Assembly: GCF_001431485.1 (NCBI RefSeq)
Contig: NZ_LDJM01000025.1
Span: forward strand, 1-64,000
Direction: 5' to 3'
Origin: Stenotrophomonas ginsengisoli
Lineage (GTDB): Bacteria; Pseudomonadota; Gammaproteobacteria; Xanthomonadales; Xanthomonadaceae
DNA length: 64,000 bases
In this document: positions 42,159 to 50,723 of the stretch, piece by piece
Layout of the letters: every line of letters starts with the position of its first letter
How positions within the stretch are numbered: the first letter of the stretch is position 1
Notes under the pieces: generated by a model
Seen by the model: the letters and a program-made list of their open reading frames with translations, nothing else
What the model was told of the DNA's origin: nothing
The model's database searches: none
Made by a program: the position numbers and the translations under genes

Positions 42159-42518
42159 TTAGGCGGCCAGGGCAGCCTTGGCCTTTTCGGCCAGGGCGGC
42201 AAAGCCTGCTGCGTCGTGCACAGCGATGTCAGCCAGAACCTTGCGGTCCAGGGTGATCTCAGCCTTGAGCAGGCCGTTCATGAAACGGCTGTAGCTCATG
42301 CCGTTGATGCGGGCAGCCGCATTGATGCGGGTGATCCACAGCGAACGGAAGTTGCGCTTCTTCTGCTTACGGCCAATGTAGGCGTACTGCTGTGCCTTGA
42401 TGACCGCCTGCTTGGCGACGCGGAAGACCTTGCGACGGGCGTTGTAATAGCCCTTGGCCAGGTCCAACACCTTCTTGTGACGGCGACGCGCCTGAACGCC
42501 ACGCTTAACTCGTGCCAT
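42159..42518 (-). CDS. rplT: 50S ribosomal protein L20
   Basis: A 119-residue basic protein: [20 protein letters not shown], then [20 protein letters not shown] and [20 protein letters not shown], all standard for L20. It lies 11 bp after rpmI and completes the infC-rpmI-rplT set. In E. coli L20 represses this operon by binding the infC-rpmI mRNA; the same control is possible here. Confidence 0.98.
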   Translation of the reverse strand: MARVKRGVQARRRHKKVLDLAKGYYNARRKVFRVAKQAVIKAQQYAYIGRKQKKRNFRSLWITRINAAARINGMSYSRFMNGLLKAEITLDRKVLADIAVHDAAGFAALAEKAKAALAA

Positions 42519-42529
42519 GTTTTATATCC

Positions 42530-42727
42530 TCAGAGGTAGGGCAGCATGCGGTCCAGACGGCCGGCGTCTTCTGCGCGGACGTGGTTCGTCTGACGCAGGT
42601 TACGCTTCCGCTTGGTCGCCTTCTTGGTGAGGATGTGGCTACGGTTTGCGTGGCCGCACTTGTACTTGCCCGAGGCAGTCTTGCGGAAACGCTTGGCTGC
42701 TGCTCGGTTGGTCTTGATCTTGGGCAT
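42530..42727 (-). CDS. rpmI: 50S ribosomal protein L35
   Basis: A 65-residue protein, [20 protein letters not shown] at the start and [20 protein letters not shown] near the end. ATG 42727 gives the standard N-terminus; an in-frame start at 42754 is too long. It lies between infC and rplT. Confidence 0.97.
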
Positions 42728-42971
42728 TGCTATGTCCTTGATGGTTTCTGTCACTGGTTACGGGCGTTGGCACAAGGCCACTCTTTCCATCCCTGCCCTA
42801 ACCTGCTCGCAACACGCACCATGAGAGCGTGTAGTTCCTGTTGCCCGAAGGCACCCCGGCTATACCGGGCCGCCCATTATGCCAGCCCGGCCGGCCGGCT
42901 GCAATGAACAATCACTGATACGACAAGGGGCCGCCATGGCGACCCCTCGTCAGACCGGCCCGAAGGCTGGC

Positions 42972-43496
42972 TTACTTCTTCTTCGGCGCGATCATCATCA
43001 CCATCTGACGCCCTTCCAGGCGCGGACGCGATTCGATCACGATGTCCTCGCCCAGATCAGCCTCGATCCGGTTGGCCATGGCACGACCCAGATCCTGGTG
43101 GCTCATTTCACGGCCACGGAAACGGATGTTGATCTTGACCTTGTCCCCTTCCTCCAGGAAGCGGCGCATGTTGCGCAGCTTGATCTGGTAGTCACCCTCG
43201 TCGGTGACCGGACGGAACTTGATTTCCTTGATGTCTACCTGCTTGCTCTTCTTCTTCGCTTCACTGGCACGCTTCTGCGCCTCGAAACGGAACTTGCCGT
43301 AGTCCATCACCTTGCACACCGGCGGATCGGCCTGGGGCTGGATCTCGACCAGATCCAGGCCCTCCTCTTCGGCCATCGCCAATGCTTCGTCACGGGTCAA
43401 CACGCCCACCATCTCACCGTCAGAGCCGATCACGCGGACGCGCGGCACTCGGATTTCATGGTTCTTGCGGTTCTGTTTGTTGTCCGGGGTACTGAT
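42972..43496 (-). CDS. infC: Translation initiation factor IF-3, non-AUG start
   Basis: IF-3 controls start-codon fidelity and ribosome recycling. The product has [20 protein letters not shown], the linker [20 protein letters not shown], and ends [13 protein letters not shown]. The best start is ATC at 43496, giving (M)[11 protein letters not shown] and about 174 residues, with GGGAG 8-9 nt upstream. No ATG, GTG or TTG lies in frame between the ribosome site and the conserved part; the ATG at 43541 lies upstream of the ribosome site. In E. coli infC starts with AUU and IF-3 limits its own synthesis through that codon, so the same logic is expected. Confidence 0.9.
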   Translation of the reverse strand: MSTPDNKQNRKNHEIRVPRVRVIGSDGEMVGVLTRDEALAMAEEEGLDLVEIQPQADPPVCKVMDYGKFRFEAQKRASEAKKKSKQVDIKEIKFRPVTDEGDYQIKLRNMRRFLEEGDKVKINIRFRGREMSHQDLGRAMANRIEADLGEDIVIESRPRLEGRQMVMMIAPKKK

Positions 43497-43560
43497 ATTC
43501 CAATCTCCCAAGGGGTAGGGTTCAGTGCGCCAGCCAGGCATGGCCGGCGCACCGTGCTAA

Positions 43561-45465
43561 TCAAGCTTGCAGGTCAGCGCGCAGGTGAGCGATGAAGGCA
43601 TCCAGCGGCATCGAGCCAAGGTCCTCACCGGTACGCGTACGCACCGCCACGGCCCCGTTCTCCTTCTCGCGGTCACCCACGACCAGCAGATACGGCACGC
43701 GCTGCAGCGTATGCTCGCGAATCTTATAGCCGATCTTCTCATTGCGCAAATCGGCCTCCACGCGGAAGCCTTGCGCGGCAAGGGTTTTGCGAACGCCCTC
43801 GACGTAATCGGCCTGAGCGTCGGTGATGTTGGCCACCACAACCTGAATCGGGGCCAGCCAGGTCGGGAAGACACCGGCGTGGTGCTCGATCAGGATGCCG
43901 ATGAAGCGCTCCATCGAGCCAACGATGGCCCGGTGCAGCATCACCGGGTGCTTCTTCTGGCTGTTTTCGTCCACGTACTCGGCGCCCAGGCGGCCCGGCA
44001 TCATGAAGTCCACCTGCACGGTGCCCAGCTGCCAGGTGCGGCCGATGGCGTCCTTGAGGTGGTACTCGATCTTCGGGCCGTAGAAGGCACCCTCGCCCGG
44101 CAGCTCGGTCCAGGCCACGCCGCAAGCCGACAGCGCCGAGCGCAGCGCGCCCTCGGCCTTGTCCCAGGTGGCATCGTCACCCAGGCGCGATTCCGGGCGC
44201 AGGGCGATCTTGATCTGGATGTCGTCAAAACCGAAGTGCTCGTACACCGCCAGCGCCTGCTGGTGGAAGGCGGTCACTTCGGATTCGATCTGCGATTCGG
44301 TGCAGAAGATGTGGCCATCATCCTGGGTGAAGCCGCGCACGCGCAGGATGCCGTGCAGCGCACCGGTCGGCTCGTTGCGGTGGCACGAACCGAACTCGCC
44401 GTAGCGGATCGGCAGGTCGCGGTAGCTGTGCAGGCCCTGGTTGAACACCTGGACGTGGCCCGGGCAGTTCATCGGCTTGACCGCGTAGGTACGCTTCTCC
44501 GACTCGGTGAAGAACATGTTCTCCTGGTAGTTGTCCCAGTGGCCGGATTTCTTCCACAGGCTCACGTCCAGGATCTGCGGGCAACGCACCTCGCCGTAGC
44601 CGCTGCTGCGGTACACGCCGCGCATGTACTGCTCCACTTCCTGCCAGATCGACCAACCCTTCGGGTGCCAGAACACCAGGCCCGGGGCCTCTTCCTGGAT
44701 GTGGAACAGGTCCTGCTGCTTGCCGATGCGGCGGTGGTCGCGCTTTTCAGCCTCTTCCACACGCTTGATGTAGGCGTCCAGCTGCTTCTTGTCGGCCCAG
44801 GCGGTGCCGTAGATGCGCTGCAGCTGCTCGTTGTTGGCATCGCCGCGCCAGTAGGCACCGGAAATGCGGGTCAGCTTGAATGCCTTCAGGAAGCGGGTGT
44901 TGGGCACGTGCGGGCCACGGCACATGTCCACGTATTCCTGGTGGTAGTACAGGCCCATGGCGGTGATGTCTTCGGGCATGTCCTGGATCAGGCGCAGCTT
45001 GTAGTCCTCACCGCGGGCGGTGAAGGTCTCGATCACTTCGGCGCGCGGGGTCATCTTCTTGACCACGTCGTACTCGGTGGCGATCAGCTCGGCCATGCGC
45101 TTTTCGATGGCAGCCATGTCTTCCGGGGTGAACGGGCGCTCGGAGAAGATGTCGTAGTAGAAGCCTTCGTTGATCACCGGGCCGATGACCATCTTCACAT
45201 CCGGGTACAGCTGCTTGACCGCATGGCCGACCAGGTGGGCGCAGGAGTGGCGGATGATTTCCACACCCTCCTCGTCCTTGGCGGTGATGATGCGCAGGCG
45301 CGCATCGGCGGCAATGATGTCGCTGGCGTCCACCAGCTTGCCGTCCACTTCACCGGCAATGGTGGCCTTGGCCAGGCCGGCACCGATGGACTGGGCCACG
45401 TCCATGACGCTGACCGGGTTGTCGAACTGGCGGGTACTGCCGTCGGGAAGGGTAATGGTGACCAT
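43561..45465 (-). CDS. thrS: Threonine-tRNA ligase
   Basis: A 634-residue class II synthetase: an N-terminal TGS domain ([20 protein letters not shown]), the editing domain with [16 protein letters not shown] and the zinc-binding catalytic core [12 protein letters not shown], then [20 protein letters not shown] and a C-terminal anticodon-binding domain. ATG 45465 gives the usual start; a longer frame to 45546 would pass through the terminator T-run. It is the first gene of the thrS-infC-rpmI-rplT-pheST-ihfA block. A leader peptide and terminator precede it. Confidence 0.97.
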   Translation of the reverse strand: MVTITLPDGSTRQFDNPVSVMDVAQSIGAGLAKATIAGEVDGKLVDASDIIAADARLRIITAKDEEGVEIIRHSCAHLVGHAVKQLYPDVKMVIGPVINEGFYYDIFSERPFTPEDMAAIEKRMAELIATEYDVVKKMTPRAEVIETFTARGEDYKLRLIQDMPEDITAMGLYYHQEYVDMCRGPHVPNTRFLKAFKLTRISGAYWRGDANNEQLQRIYGTAWADKKQLDAYIKRVEEAEKRDHRRIGKQQDLFHIQEEAPGLVFWHPKGWSIWQEVEQYMRGVYRSSGYGEVRCPQILDVSLWKKSGHWDNYQENMFFTESEKRTYAVKPMNCPGHVQVFNQGLHSYRDLPIRYGEFGSCHRNEPTGALHGILRVRGFTQDDGHIFCTESQIESEVTAFHQQALAVYEHFGFDDIQIKIALRPESRLGDDATWDKAEGALRSALSACGVAWTELPGEGAFYGPKIEYHLKDAIGRTWQLGTVQVDFMMPGRLGAEYVDENSQKKHPVMLHRAIVGSMERFIGILIEHHAGVFPTWLAPIQVVVANITDAQADYVEGVRKTLAAQGFRVEADLRNEKIGYKIREHTLQRVPYLLVVGDREKENGAVAVRTRTGEDLGSMPLDAFIAHLRADLQA

Positions 45466-45531
45466 GGTTTTATCGCCTGAATGAGTGTGCGGCCAAGGCC
45501 GCGTAACAACGGTATGCCCGCAGCCCGGGCC

Positions 45532-45581
45532 AAAAAAAAACGCCACGAGGGCGCCTGCAACAGGTGCAACCTCGGGTGGCG
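45532..45581 (-). terminator. Attenuator-type terminator upstream of thrS
   Basis: On the minus strand CGCCACCCGAGG (45581-45570) pairs with CCTCGTGGCG (45550-45541) with one bulge, followed by nine T residues (plus A-run 45532-45540). It lies inside the thrS leader, 67 nt before the start codon, immediately after the stop codon of a short Thr-rich leader frame. Confidence 0.8.
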
Positions 45582-45608
45582 TCAGCAGTGGGCGGTGGTA
45601 GTTGCCAT
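45582..45608 (-). CDS. Candidate Thr leader peptide MATTTAHC
   Basis: An 8-codon frame, ATG GCA ACT ACC ACC GCC CAC TGC TGA, with three consecutive threonine codons, ends at 45582. The strong terminator begins at the next base. This is the layout of an amino-acid attenuator. The ribosome site is weak (GAGTG about 8 nt upstream). Ribosome stalling at the Thr codons when charged tRNA-Thr is low would be expected to favour read-through into thrS, but no clear antiterminator pairing was found, so the mechanism is unresolved. Confidence 0.55.
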   Translation of the reverse strand: MATTTAHC

Positions 45609-46069
45609 GTCACACACTCGGCCGGCGCGTTGGCGCGGGCCACCTGGAAGTTGCCGGATAGGCCGATATTTCACCATACGGCGGCCTTGCCGTCCAATCG
45701 CCGTTCCAGCTGGCGTCCACACCAATGCGGCAGGGATCACGGCAGCCCAGACTGAACGCCCGGCCCCAAACCGCATGCAGCAAGCCCATGCGGGATCCTG
45801 CAGCTGACCGGCAACGCCCGGGGCGCGCTGCCGGCACCCCATCCCCCGGACCAAAACCCTCGCGCTGCACGCCCGGTGTGACAGGCTTTCTGCAATCAGA
45901 AAGTCGCTGCAGCGTCGCGCTGGATGGTCGACGAAGGGGAGGCCGGCCTCTCATCCGGTGCCGCCCTTCCCGTAGCCTTTCCGGTTCCTCCCACCGCAGC
46001 AAGCGGGCAGACGCTCTGATAGACCGGAATCCAGGTGTGGTTCACACGCTTGGCACGCCGCGTATAGCG
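45609..46069. other. Stretch without a recognised gene, with the thrS promoter
   Basis: About 460 bp between the thrS leader and the first small gene of the T4SS-linked array. The thrS promoter should lie near 45640-45700. Open frames on both strands show no signal peptide, domain or good ribosome site. The base composition falls from the GC-rich core to the more AT-rich array across this interval. Confidence 0.45.
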
Positions 46070-46234
46070 TTAAGTCCCGGTGCGCCAATCCACGGGCACC
46101 CAACCGTCACTGGGCATCCCCTCGGAGCAGAACTTGAAAGGATTGTTGCCATAGGGAAGAACCGTTGCAGAGGCTTGCTGGCCATGCATCAACCCAGCAA
46201 CCAGCACGAGTGGAACCAACATTCTTGTATTCAT
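46070..46234 (-). CDS. Small secreted cysteine protein, short member of the FC-G-W-PV family
   Basis: A 54-residue precursor with a signal peptide (MNTRMLVPLVLVAGLMHGQQ, cleavage likely after ASA). The mature part is about 30 residues: LPYGNNPFKFCSEGMPSDGW, then VPVDWRTGT. The pattern FC-x2-G-x-P-x3-W-x-PV is shared with the 98-100 residue proteins at 48743-49045 and 53309-53605, so this looks like a shortened relative. AAGGAG precedes the ATG. It follows the DUF4189 gene at 46380 by 145 bp and is the last gene of the array. Function unknown. Confidence 0.65.
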   Translation of the reverse strand: MNTRMLVPLVLVAGLMHGQQASATVLPYGNNPFKFCSEGMPSDGWVPVDWRTGT

Positions 46235-46379
46235 GATTACTCCTTGTCTGCCATGACCCAACACTGCACCGCTACCGGCCAGCACCGCCCTGCCGCCGTT
46301 CAATGATTGCCTGGACAGTAGAAAAAGCACCGATCCAATCATCCGGGCAAAACCCGAGGGCGCATGAAGGCCGCCCGGC

Positions 46380-46994
46380 TTATTTCCCAAAAAAGCCACG
46401 CACTCGGGAGGAACGCTCCTCCCGTCGGAGCTGCTGTCGCAATTTCATTTCATTACGCTCGCCCTCAAGGTCAGTGGCCCACACCGGCCTGCTGCATCCT
46501 CGCCAGACCACACTGCACACCCCACTACCCTTGTCCTGCTCGCATCGCCGCATTGCCGTGGCCATGGCACCCTCACTGCTGGGCAATGCGTTCATGTTGA
46601 TCTCCTGCGCGGAGTGATAAAGATCACCTTCAAGCACACCGACGATGGCGAAGCACTTGTTGTAACCACTAACTATCACGCCACAGTCCGGTGCACCACT
46701 TGCAGCACATTGGTCCAGGGCCTCAATTTCAGCCTCATCGCGCGAAACCTTGTTCACCACCGGAGTTACTGACTGCATCTGGCTGGAGACAGCCACTGCA
46801 TAAAATGCCGTCCTGAAATAGCCACCGGGCTTGATTTCCTGTGGCTCGCTGTAACCACCGCCTCCCGAACCAGGTGCAGGGCCACACTGTGCACTGCCAG
46901 CATTAACCCCTGTAGGACAGGCTGTCTGTGCAAATGCGGCCGCAGGCAACAGCAGGCAGGTTGCAGCAGCTGCCATGATGAGTTTCATTTTCAT
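46380..46994 (-). CDS. DUF4189-type secreted protein, divergent long member
   Basis: A 204-residue precursor with a clear signal peptide (MKMKLIMAAAATCLLLPAAA, cleaved near AFAQ). The mature start QTACPTGVNAGSAQCGPAP matches the array paralogues, then a Gly-rich insertion (GSGGGGYSEP) and the DUF4189-like core EALDQCAASGAPDCGVIVSG follow. The usual C-terminal DFRTDLVPY ending is replaced by a basic tail (LRQQLRREERSSRVRGFFGK). It starts 6 nt after a truncated paralogue whose translation could feed it. The role is unknown; a periplasmic or surface location follows from the signal peptide. Confidence 0.75.
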   Translation of the reverse strand: MKMKLIMAAAATCLLLPAAAFAQTACPTGVNAGSAQCGPAPGSGGGGYSEPQEIKPGGYFRTAFYAVAVSSQMQSVTPVVNKVSRDEAEIEALDQCAASGAPDCGVIVSGYNKCFAIVGVLEGDLYHSAQEINMNALPSSEGAMATAMRRCEQDKGSGVCSVVWRGCSRPVWATDLEGERNEMKLRQQLRREERSSRVRGFFGK

Positions 46995-47000
46995 GCTCGG

Positions 47001-47138
47001 TCACCCCGCATCCGCTGCAGCACCGCGACTACCTGCAGCAACGCCGCCTGGACAGGCCGTCTGCGCCGATGCAGCGCCCGGAACCACAACGAACAAGATG
47101 AAATTGATCAAATAACGCTTGAATTTTGTTATGCGCAT
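47001..47138 (-). pseudogene. DUF4189 paralogue cut to its signal peptide
   Basis: A 45-codon frame that encodes MRITKFKRYLINFILFVVVP and continues through the cleavage site to QTACPGGVAAGSRG, then leaves the family and stops. Its first 39 codons are nearly identical to the gene at 49219-49728 and belong to the same direct repeat. The rest of that gene is gone. It could still yield a 22-residue secreted peptide, but decay is the simpler reading. Confidence 0.75.
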
Positions 47139-47319
47139 GATTCACCCATGGAAGAAAAACCAATTCCCGACGGAGCCAACCCAAGAACCAGACGTTGCGA
47201 AACCGCATGATCATGTCGACCATTGATGCTCCGACGCTCGAGAGGAGCCATGCATCAACGAACACCCGACAGAGTCGACTCGATACAGCAGCACAGCCAG
47301 TGCAGGGCACCGCCACTCA
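47025..47319. repeat. Direct repeat R2, copy 1
   Basis: About 290 bp nearly identical to 49615-49914, covering the 5' end of a DUF4189 gene and its upstream region. The copy ends in CCGCCACTCA (47310-47319), which is also the left edge of repeat R1 here. Thus the two repeats are joined at a shared 10-bp sequence. Confidence 0.85.
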
Positions 47320-47322
47320 TGC

Positions 47323-47575
47323 ACCGCTGCATGAAGGATGGGATGTACTGGAAACTTACTGTCTTGTACGGATTTATTATCGTCCACACACCCTGCCGAG
47401 GAAGCACAGGCATCCAATTATGCTTACATATCCGCGAAGGCAGAATTTTTCGACATCTCCTGACTATCTGGAAGGAATTTCACTGCGCACATAGTCAACA
47501 TGCGGCAAAGCCCGCACAGGCACCGGAATCGAAGCTGCAAAAAACCTAGGCCGCAATAATCATCGAATTACGCAT
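47323..47575 (-). pseudogene. Small cysteine protein gene, inactivated
   Basis: Counterpart of the intact gene at 53309-53605. It starts MRNSMIIA after a good GGAGG site, then meets TAG at 47546-47548 (codon 10). There is also a length change in the signal sequence, and a Tyr codon in the RYSGD segment is TAG. The 3' end is replaced at 47310-47319, where it joins repeat R2. Three independent lesions make it a clear pseudogene. Confidence 0.85.
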
Positions 47576-47626
47576 ACCGCCTCCATTGATAGAGCAGTAA
47601 ACCACCGGATCCAACCTCTGACTCCA

Positions 47627-48141
47627 TCAATAATACAGCACAAGATCGGTTCGAAAATCAATACAGACAGCCTTGTGCACCTTGCATTCCGCGGATGGAG
47701 AAATGGCAGAGCATTCCTGACGGACAGCTCGCCTACTGGCCCGGCCATTGGAACCCGTCCTGAAAATACGGTGCTTGACACCTTCAAGGTTCACACTGCC
47801 GACACTGGCGCATGAATTACGCCATGTCCCCAACACCTCACAATCATCATTACCTGCACGCCGGCATGCCGTCATGGCATCAGCCGTGACACCGGCCAAG
47901 CCACCACTATCAGCGCCGGTGACCCAGTAAGTGGTATCGCCAGACATGGATTTGACATAGGCACCATAGCCCTCGTAACGGACAACATCATGCCCTCTGA
48001 CAGAGCAATCCATGCTGCCGGGCATCGTACCCAACGGGCAACGAGGTTGTGAAAAAGAATCCACCGGGAACAACAGGATCGAAAAACCGAAAAAATAAAT
48101 GCGAAAAAACGCAAATGCATAAATAACTCAAAAGAGTCATT
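47627..48141 (-). pseudogene. DUF4189 paralogue frameshifted in its signal peptide
   Basis: The mature region (QPRCPLGTMPGSMDCSVRGH to CIDFRTDLVLYY) is nearly identical to the intact gene at 53657-54178. The upstream part differs by a 1-nt deletion in the T-rich stretch of the signal sequence, and the original ATG is lost, so the frame runs back to TGA without an ATG. Translation could only begin at a weak TTG at 48073, giving a protein with no signal peptide. All cysteines of the mature part are kept, which suggests recent loss. Confidence 0.78.
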
Positions 48142-48435
48142 CCGGCCTTCCGGCAACACCAGCAGCGAGCAGCCACTGCCACACGCACCACCATAGCCAT
48201 TGAAGCAACAAAGGCAAGGACTGCCTGTAAGGAGAAAATTTCAATTCCTCACAGGACTGATCGCTGAAATGAAGGCTTCACCTGATCAAGAAGCAGAAAA
48301 ACAATACGCAGCCTCGATTGTTCGTCCTGCGGCATTCAACCGAAGCCCCCTGCCGAAATCCTGGCAAACACAAGCATCAGACCCACCACCCATTGCATCA
48401 GAGCAACTGAAAGAGAGCCCGCCACACTCAAAAGC

Positions 48436-48597
48436 CTATATAACGATCCACGTGACAGCCGCCCACTTGCTCACCGGACCCACACTCTTAATTAGCAGCA
48501 ACCGCCCATTCGGACATGCCGATTGCGCCATGACATCTTGTAGCGACAGCGCAGCCAAGGCAGCGACAGAAATCAACATAAATATGCGCACAACCAT
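48436..48597 (-). pseudogene. DUF4189 paralogue reduced to its N-terminal part
   Basis: A 53-codon frame: MVVRIFMLISVAALAALSLQ as signal peptide, cleaved near VMAQ, then SACPNGRLLLIKS, which keeps the QxACPxG start of the family. It then loses similarity and stops at TAG 48436. The downstream 230 bp to repeat R1 contain no further recognisable family segment. Confidence 0.6.
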
Positions 48598-48742
48598 CAG
48601 CAGCCATTGAGGCAATTACGGAAGTCCGAAAACCAAGCACGCCAGAAATTACCCCCACCTGACACCTTGCACGTATTTCCGGAAAATACCACCACCATCA
48701 ACGACCTTACCCAGAGTCACAAATTATCGGCACATGATTGGC

Positions 48743-49045
48743 TCAACCCGGCACCGTGGAAGGAATCATGCCGCCACTATAACAGCGCTGAACATAAGAG
48801 GGAATGTACTGATAGTTCACTGGATAATTGGGGGCGATCGGCATCCACGTACCCAACTCTGATACGACGGGCATCCAATTGTGATCTGGACACCCCCGAC
48901 GACAAAACTGCTCAACATCCCCAGAGTATCGAGAAGGAATCTGGCTACGCACATAATCAACGTGCGGCAAGGCAAGAACGGCAACGGGAGTAACCGCCGC
49001 AATGGCAGCACACGAAAGCAAAACAATAGCCATTGTATTTCGCAT
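48743..49045 (-). CDS. Small secreted cysteine protein, intact copy
   Basis: A 100-residue precursor with a signal peptide (MRNTMAIVLLSCAAIAAVTP, cleaved near VLA). The mature part, ALPHVDYVRSQIPSRYSGDV then EQFCRRGCPDHNWMPV and YQYIPSYVQRCYSGG, is about 60 percent identical by eye to the protein at 53309-53605. Three Cys lie in the mature part, two aligned with the relative. GAGGAGG lies 5 nt before the ATG. It follows a DUF4189 gene by 173 bp. No known family is recognised. Confidence 0.8.
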   Translation of the reverse strand: MRNTMAIVLLSCAAIAAVTPVAVLALPHVDYVRSQIPSRYSGDVEQFCRRGCPDHNWMPVVSELGTWMPIAPNYPVNYQYIPSYVQRCYSGGMIPSTVPG

Positions 49046-49218
49046 ACAACCTCCTCAGGCAAAACAACAGCCAGTAGCTATAAGTTTTCAGGATAGAACG
49101 CTAAAAGCGAACAAAGCGAACCAGCAAGCCGCAGCGGAAACCAACGCAGGAAAACACCGGAGACACCGCGACCAATCACTTCACATGCAGGATCGAGAAG
49201 CGAATATCCCACAACCAA

Positions 49219-49728
49219 TCAGTAAGGAACCAAATCCGTCCTAAAGTCGACGCAACGCGGTCTTTTCGCCACAGTACATCGTCCCGCAGGGGAAATTCTT
49301 TCACACTCCTGCTTGACGGCGCGCTTGCTTGCACGCCCATTTGATCCTGTAGCGAAAATAGGCCGACTTATGCCATCCACCATGACACTACCAACGCTTG
49401 CACATGAATTCCTCCATGTGCCAATGACCTGACAATCATTATTTCCTGCACGGCGGCACGATGCCATCGCCTCAGCAATAACGCCCTCCATACCATCAGA
49501 ATTGGCAGCCATTGATGAATAGGAAATCCGGGCAGACATCGAATCAACGTAAGCCCCATACCCCTCATGGCGCACAATACGCACGTTCTGCGCACCACCG
49601 TCAGGGCCACACATGCGACTTCCTGCAGCAACGCCGCCTGGACAGGCCGTCTGCGCCGATGCAGCACCCGGGACCACAACGAACAAGATGAAATTGATCA
49701 AATAACGCTTGAATTTTGCTGTGCGCAT
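49219..49728 (-). CDS. DUF4189-type secreted cysteine-rich protein, intact
   Basis: A 169-residue precursor. Signal peptide MRTAKFKRYLINFILFVVVP, cleaved near ASAQ, then QTACPGGVAAGSRMCGPDGG, VRHEGYGAYVDSMSA, the DUF4189-like core EAMASCRRAGNNDCQVIGTW with RNSCASVGSV, and the closing CVDFRTDLVPY. Eight cysteines are conserved in the best copies and could make four disulfides after export. It is followed by a small cysteine gene. The role is unknown; association with the T4SS is by position. Confidence 0.82.
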   Translation of the reverse strand: MRTAKFKRYLINFILFVVVPGAASAQTACPGGVAAGSRMCGPDGGAQNVRIVRHEGYGAYVDSMSARISYSSMAANSDGMEGVIAEAMASCRRAGNNDCQVIGTWRNSCASVGSVMVDGISRPIFATGSNGRASKRAVKQECERISPAGRCTVAKRPRCVDFRTDLVPY

Positions 49729-49914
49729 GATTTATCCATGAAAACAAACCAAGTCTCGACGGGACGGGGCCAGCCCTAGAAACCAGACCTTGCGAAACCG
49801 CATGATCATGTCGGCCATTGATGCGCTGATGCTCGATGAAAGCCATGCATCAAAGAACACCCGACACAGTCGACTCGATACAGCAGCACAACCAGTGCAG
49901 GGCACCGCCACTCA
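49615..49914. repeat. Direct repeat R2, copy 2
   Basis: About 300 bp nearly identical to 47025-47319, spanning the 5' end of the DUF4189 gene at 49219-49728 and its upstream region. Its right edge is CCGCCACTCA (49905-49914). Confidence 0.85.
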
Positions 49915-50002
49915 AGAAAACCCACATCTGAAACTGCCCCGTCGCGCAACAGCCAGAATGAGGAACCCATAACACCAAAGCCCTCAATCCAGCGCCAGTC
50001 AA

Positions 50003-50554
50003 TCAGTGAGAGACATAGCCCCCCCAACCCTTGGCACAAACAGGCTGGGCACCCACCTTGCAATAATCCCAATTCGGATTACGCCGCGAACACTCTTCAC
50101 GCACCTTGCGCGCAGTGGCGCGCTCACTACGAGCCTCCACAGCAAAAACCTGCTTCTGCCCGTTGACAATCACACTTCCGGTATTGGCACAGGCATTTTC
50201 CCACGTGTGCAGAATTACACAGTCGCCACCATACTCAGCGCGACACCGGGTCATGGCCTGTTCGATAACCGCCTCTTGGCCCATCCCGTTACTGGCACCA
50301 TTCAAAAAAGAGACGTGCGACACCGGTGAATAGGCAATCGCGCCGTAGCCGTCATACCGCACGTAGGAGGTCGGCCGGGACGGTACTTGATCAACTGGCG
50401 CTGCATCTGGCCCACAGGTCGCGCTTCCTACAAGCGTCCCAACAGGACATGCCGTCTGAGCCATCGATGGCTGCGTGACGCCACCAAGGAGCGTGAATAA
50501 CAACAAGGCAGGCCACGCCCTCGTTGCACTGGAAGCCTTGCTGGAAAATATCAT
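50003..50554 (-). CDS. DUF4189-type secreted protein, GGYVS subgroup
   Basis: A 183-residue precursor. After the signal peptide (LLLFTLLGGVTQPSMAQ) come TACPVGTLVGSATCGPDAA and RPTSYVRYDGYGAIAYSPVS, then AMTRCRAEYGGDCVILHTW with ENACANTGSVIVNG, and the end CAKGWGGYVSH. The last segment and the RPT-FVRY stretch are shared with the gene at 51966-52487, so these two form a subgroup distinct from the DFRTDLVPY copies. GAGGAG lies about 5 nt upstream of the start. Confidence 0.82.
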   Translation of the reverse strand: MIFSSKASSATRAWPALLLFTLLGGVTQPSMAQTACPVGTLVGSATCGPDAAPVDQVPSRPTSYVRYDGYGAIAYSPVSHVSFLNGASNGMGQEAVIEQAMTRCRAEYGGDCVILHTWENACANTGSVIVNGQKQVFAVEARSERATARKVREECSRRNPNWDYCKVGAQPVCAKGWGGYVSH

Positions 50555-50723
50555 GCATCACTCCTCACTCTTACTGACCGCCACAGCCCCAATCTCCTGA
50601 ACACCCCCCTATCGAAAGTGACGACATATAGATGACGCCACCAGAAAAGAGCACGGAGCCAAAATTAGCGACAGGACGAACATACAGGAACAAAACAACC
50701 TCGAGGAACACCCCTTAGTTAAC
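50555..50723. other. Spacer inside the array
   Basis: About 170 bp between two DUF4189 units, AT-richer than the core genome. Nothing is recognised in it. Confidence 0.4.

Larger units (their letters stand above)
47310..48141. repeat. Direct repeat R1, copy 1
   Basis: About 830 bp closely similar to 53337-54170. It carries degraded versions of the small cysteine gene and the DUF4189 gene found intact in copy 2. Just beyond it, at about 48130-48200, a short piece similar to the 3' end of virB6 is visible, as next to copy 2. Confidence 0.85.

Noticed and set aside
43567-45480. Long plus-strand open frame over thrS
   Set aside because: Antisense of thrS with low-complexity composition and no recognised motif.
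48200-48610. Plus-strand open frame of 136 codons inside the array
   Set aside because: It overlaps a recognisable minus-strand DUF4189 remnant (48436-48597) with a signal peptide, lacks a good ribosome site and has no recognised features.
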